Source: Thalassomonas sp. M1454
GTDB lineage: Bacteria > Pseudomonadota > Gammaproteobacteria > Enterobacterales > Alteromonadaceae
NCBI RefSeq assembly: GCF_007097525.1
Contig: NZ_VKDD01000006.1
Span: 155,100 to 219,099, forward strand
Length of the DNA: 64,000 nt
Direction: 5' to 3'
The notes under the pieces were generated by a model that had not been told where the DNA came from, ran no database searches, and saw only the letters and a list, made by a program, of their open reading frames with translations. Every line of letters starts with the position of its first letter. Position 1 is the first letter of the stretch. A program made the position numbers and the translations under genes. Positions 63,776-64,000 of the stretch are shown piece by piece.

Positions 63776-64000
63776 TTAGAAATATTGATCTTTAATCTTA
63801 CCATAGTGAAAATAGCCCCATTGCCCTATACGTCTTAGTGCAGGCAGTGGAAATTTAGGTAAATGAGAATTAAACAAAGGTAAGTTAGGTAATTCTTTAC
63901 CTGCTACTTTATCCGCTAAACGCTTACCCGCCTGCACAGAAAAAGAAACACCGTTACCACAATAGCCCATAGCGTATAAAACATTTTCGTTGTCCTGGGC
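63776..64000 (-). CDS. FAD-dependent oxidoreductase (C-terminal part)
   Basis: Only the last 74 codons are in the window; the frame stays open to base 64000. GYCGNGVSFSVQAGKRLADKV resembles the flavin-binding C-terminal Gly-rich segment of DadA/glycine-oxidase/PuuB-like amine or amino acid oxidases. The exact enzyme cannot be named. It ends 24 bp before operator F in the plus-strand view. Confidence 0.75.
   Translation of the reverse strand, partial: AQDNENVLYAMGYCGNGVSFSVQAGKRLADKVAGKELPNLPLFNSHLPKFPLPALRRIGQWGYFHYGKIKDQYF

Noticed and set aside
1-64000. CRISPR array, prophage, tRNA or rRNA gene, complete insertion sequence
   Set aside because: No regular spaced repeats, phage genes, cloverleaf folds, rRNA sequence or transposase were seen on either strand.

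Overview
The window looks like chromosome of a marine gammaproteobacterium of the Alteromonadales, most likely Colwelliaceae (Colwellia or Thalassotalea type). Supporting signs are the low-GC, AT-rich intergenic DNA, the gene order ndk-rlmN-pilF-rodZ-ispG-hisS-yfgM-bamB-der with guaAB and xseA alongside, NSS, DAACS and GltS sodium-coupled carriers, DUF3581, a GlyGly-CTERM surface protein, and a TonB-dependent receptor with several sulfatases. This is inferred from gene content; no rRNA or tRNA gene was seen.

Region 1 (1-25.8 kb) is a polysaccharide utilisation locus for a sulfated glycan. It holds two GH3 glycosidases (one cut by the window edge), a GH10 enzyme, three type I sulfatases with C-x-P-S-R maturation motifs, a large TonB-dependent receptor followed by a cysteine-repeat lipoprotein, a calcium-binding GlyGly-CTERM surface protein, a FucP/GluP-type sugar permease with a small EF-hand protein, a Tat-exported DUF1501 protein paired with DUF1800, and a LacI-family regulator. 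The most striking signal is a 16-bp operator (TTGAYAWC/GWTRTCAA) at five promoters in the locus. At the clearest of these it overlaps a -35 box. Between the divergent GH3-sulfatase and sulfatase units it sits in a 40-bp near-perfect palindrome that carries promoter elements in both directions. GH10 plus GH3 plus sulfatases suggests a sulfated beta-glycan, perhaps xylan-like; the substrate is inference. A sixth matching site lies near 63.74 kb, far from the locus.

Region 2 (26-35.7 kb) is mixed: a small lipoprotein, an NSS transporter, an RlmI-like methyltransferase, a LysE exporter, an exported minimal ATP-dependent DNA ligase, a small basic secreted protein, DUF3581, a GIY-YIG protein, ArfB, DUF2797 and a DUF885 metallopeptidase.

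Region 3 (35.7-51.5 kb) is housekeeping: guaA and guaB with a large dyad between them, xseA, an ICMT-like membrane methyltransferase, der, bamB, yfgM, hisS, ispG, rodZ, pilF (with an added LysM domain), rlmN and ndk.

Region 4 (51.7-64 kb) has a dicarboxylate/amino-acid symporter, gltS, NAD-malic enzyme, iscX, a three-domain cysteine desulfurase / metallo-beta-lactamase / rhodanese fusion, a porin, nnrS with a 2-hydroxyacid dehydrogenase, a small conserved protein and a truncated FAD oxidoreductase. The fusion protein, with an altered metallo-beta-lactamase metal motif and iscX downstream, is the most unusual single gene. No CRISPR array, prophage, complete insertion sequence, rRNA or tRNA was found.
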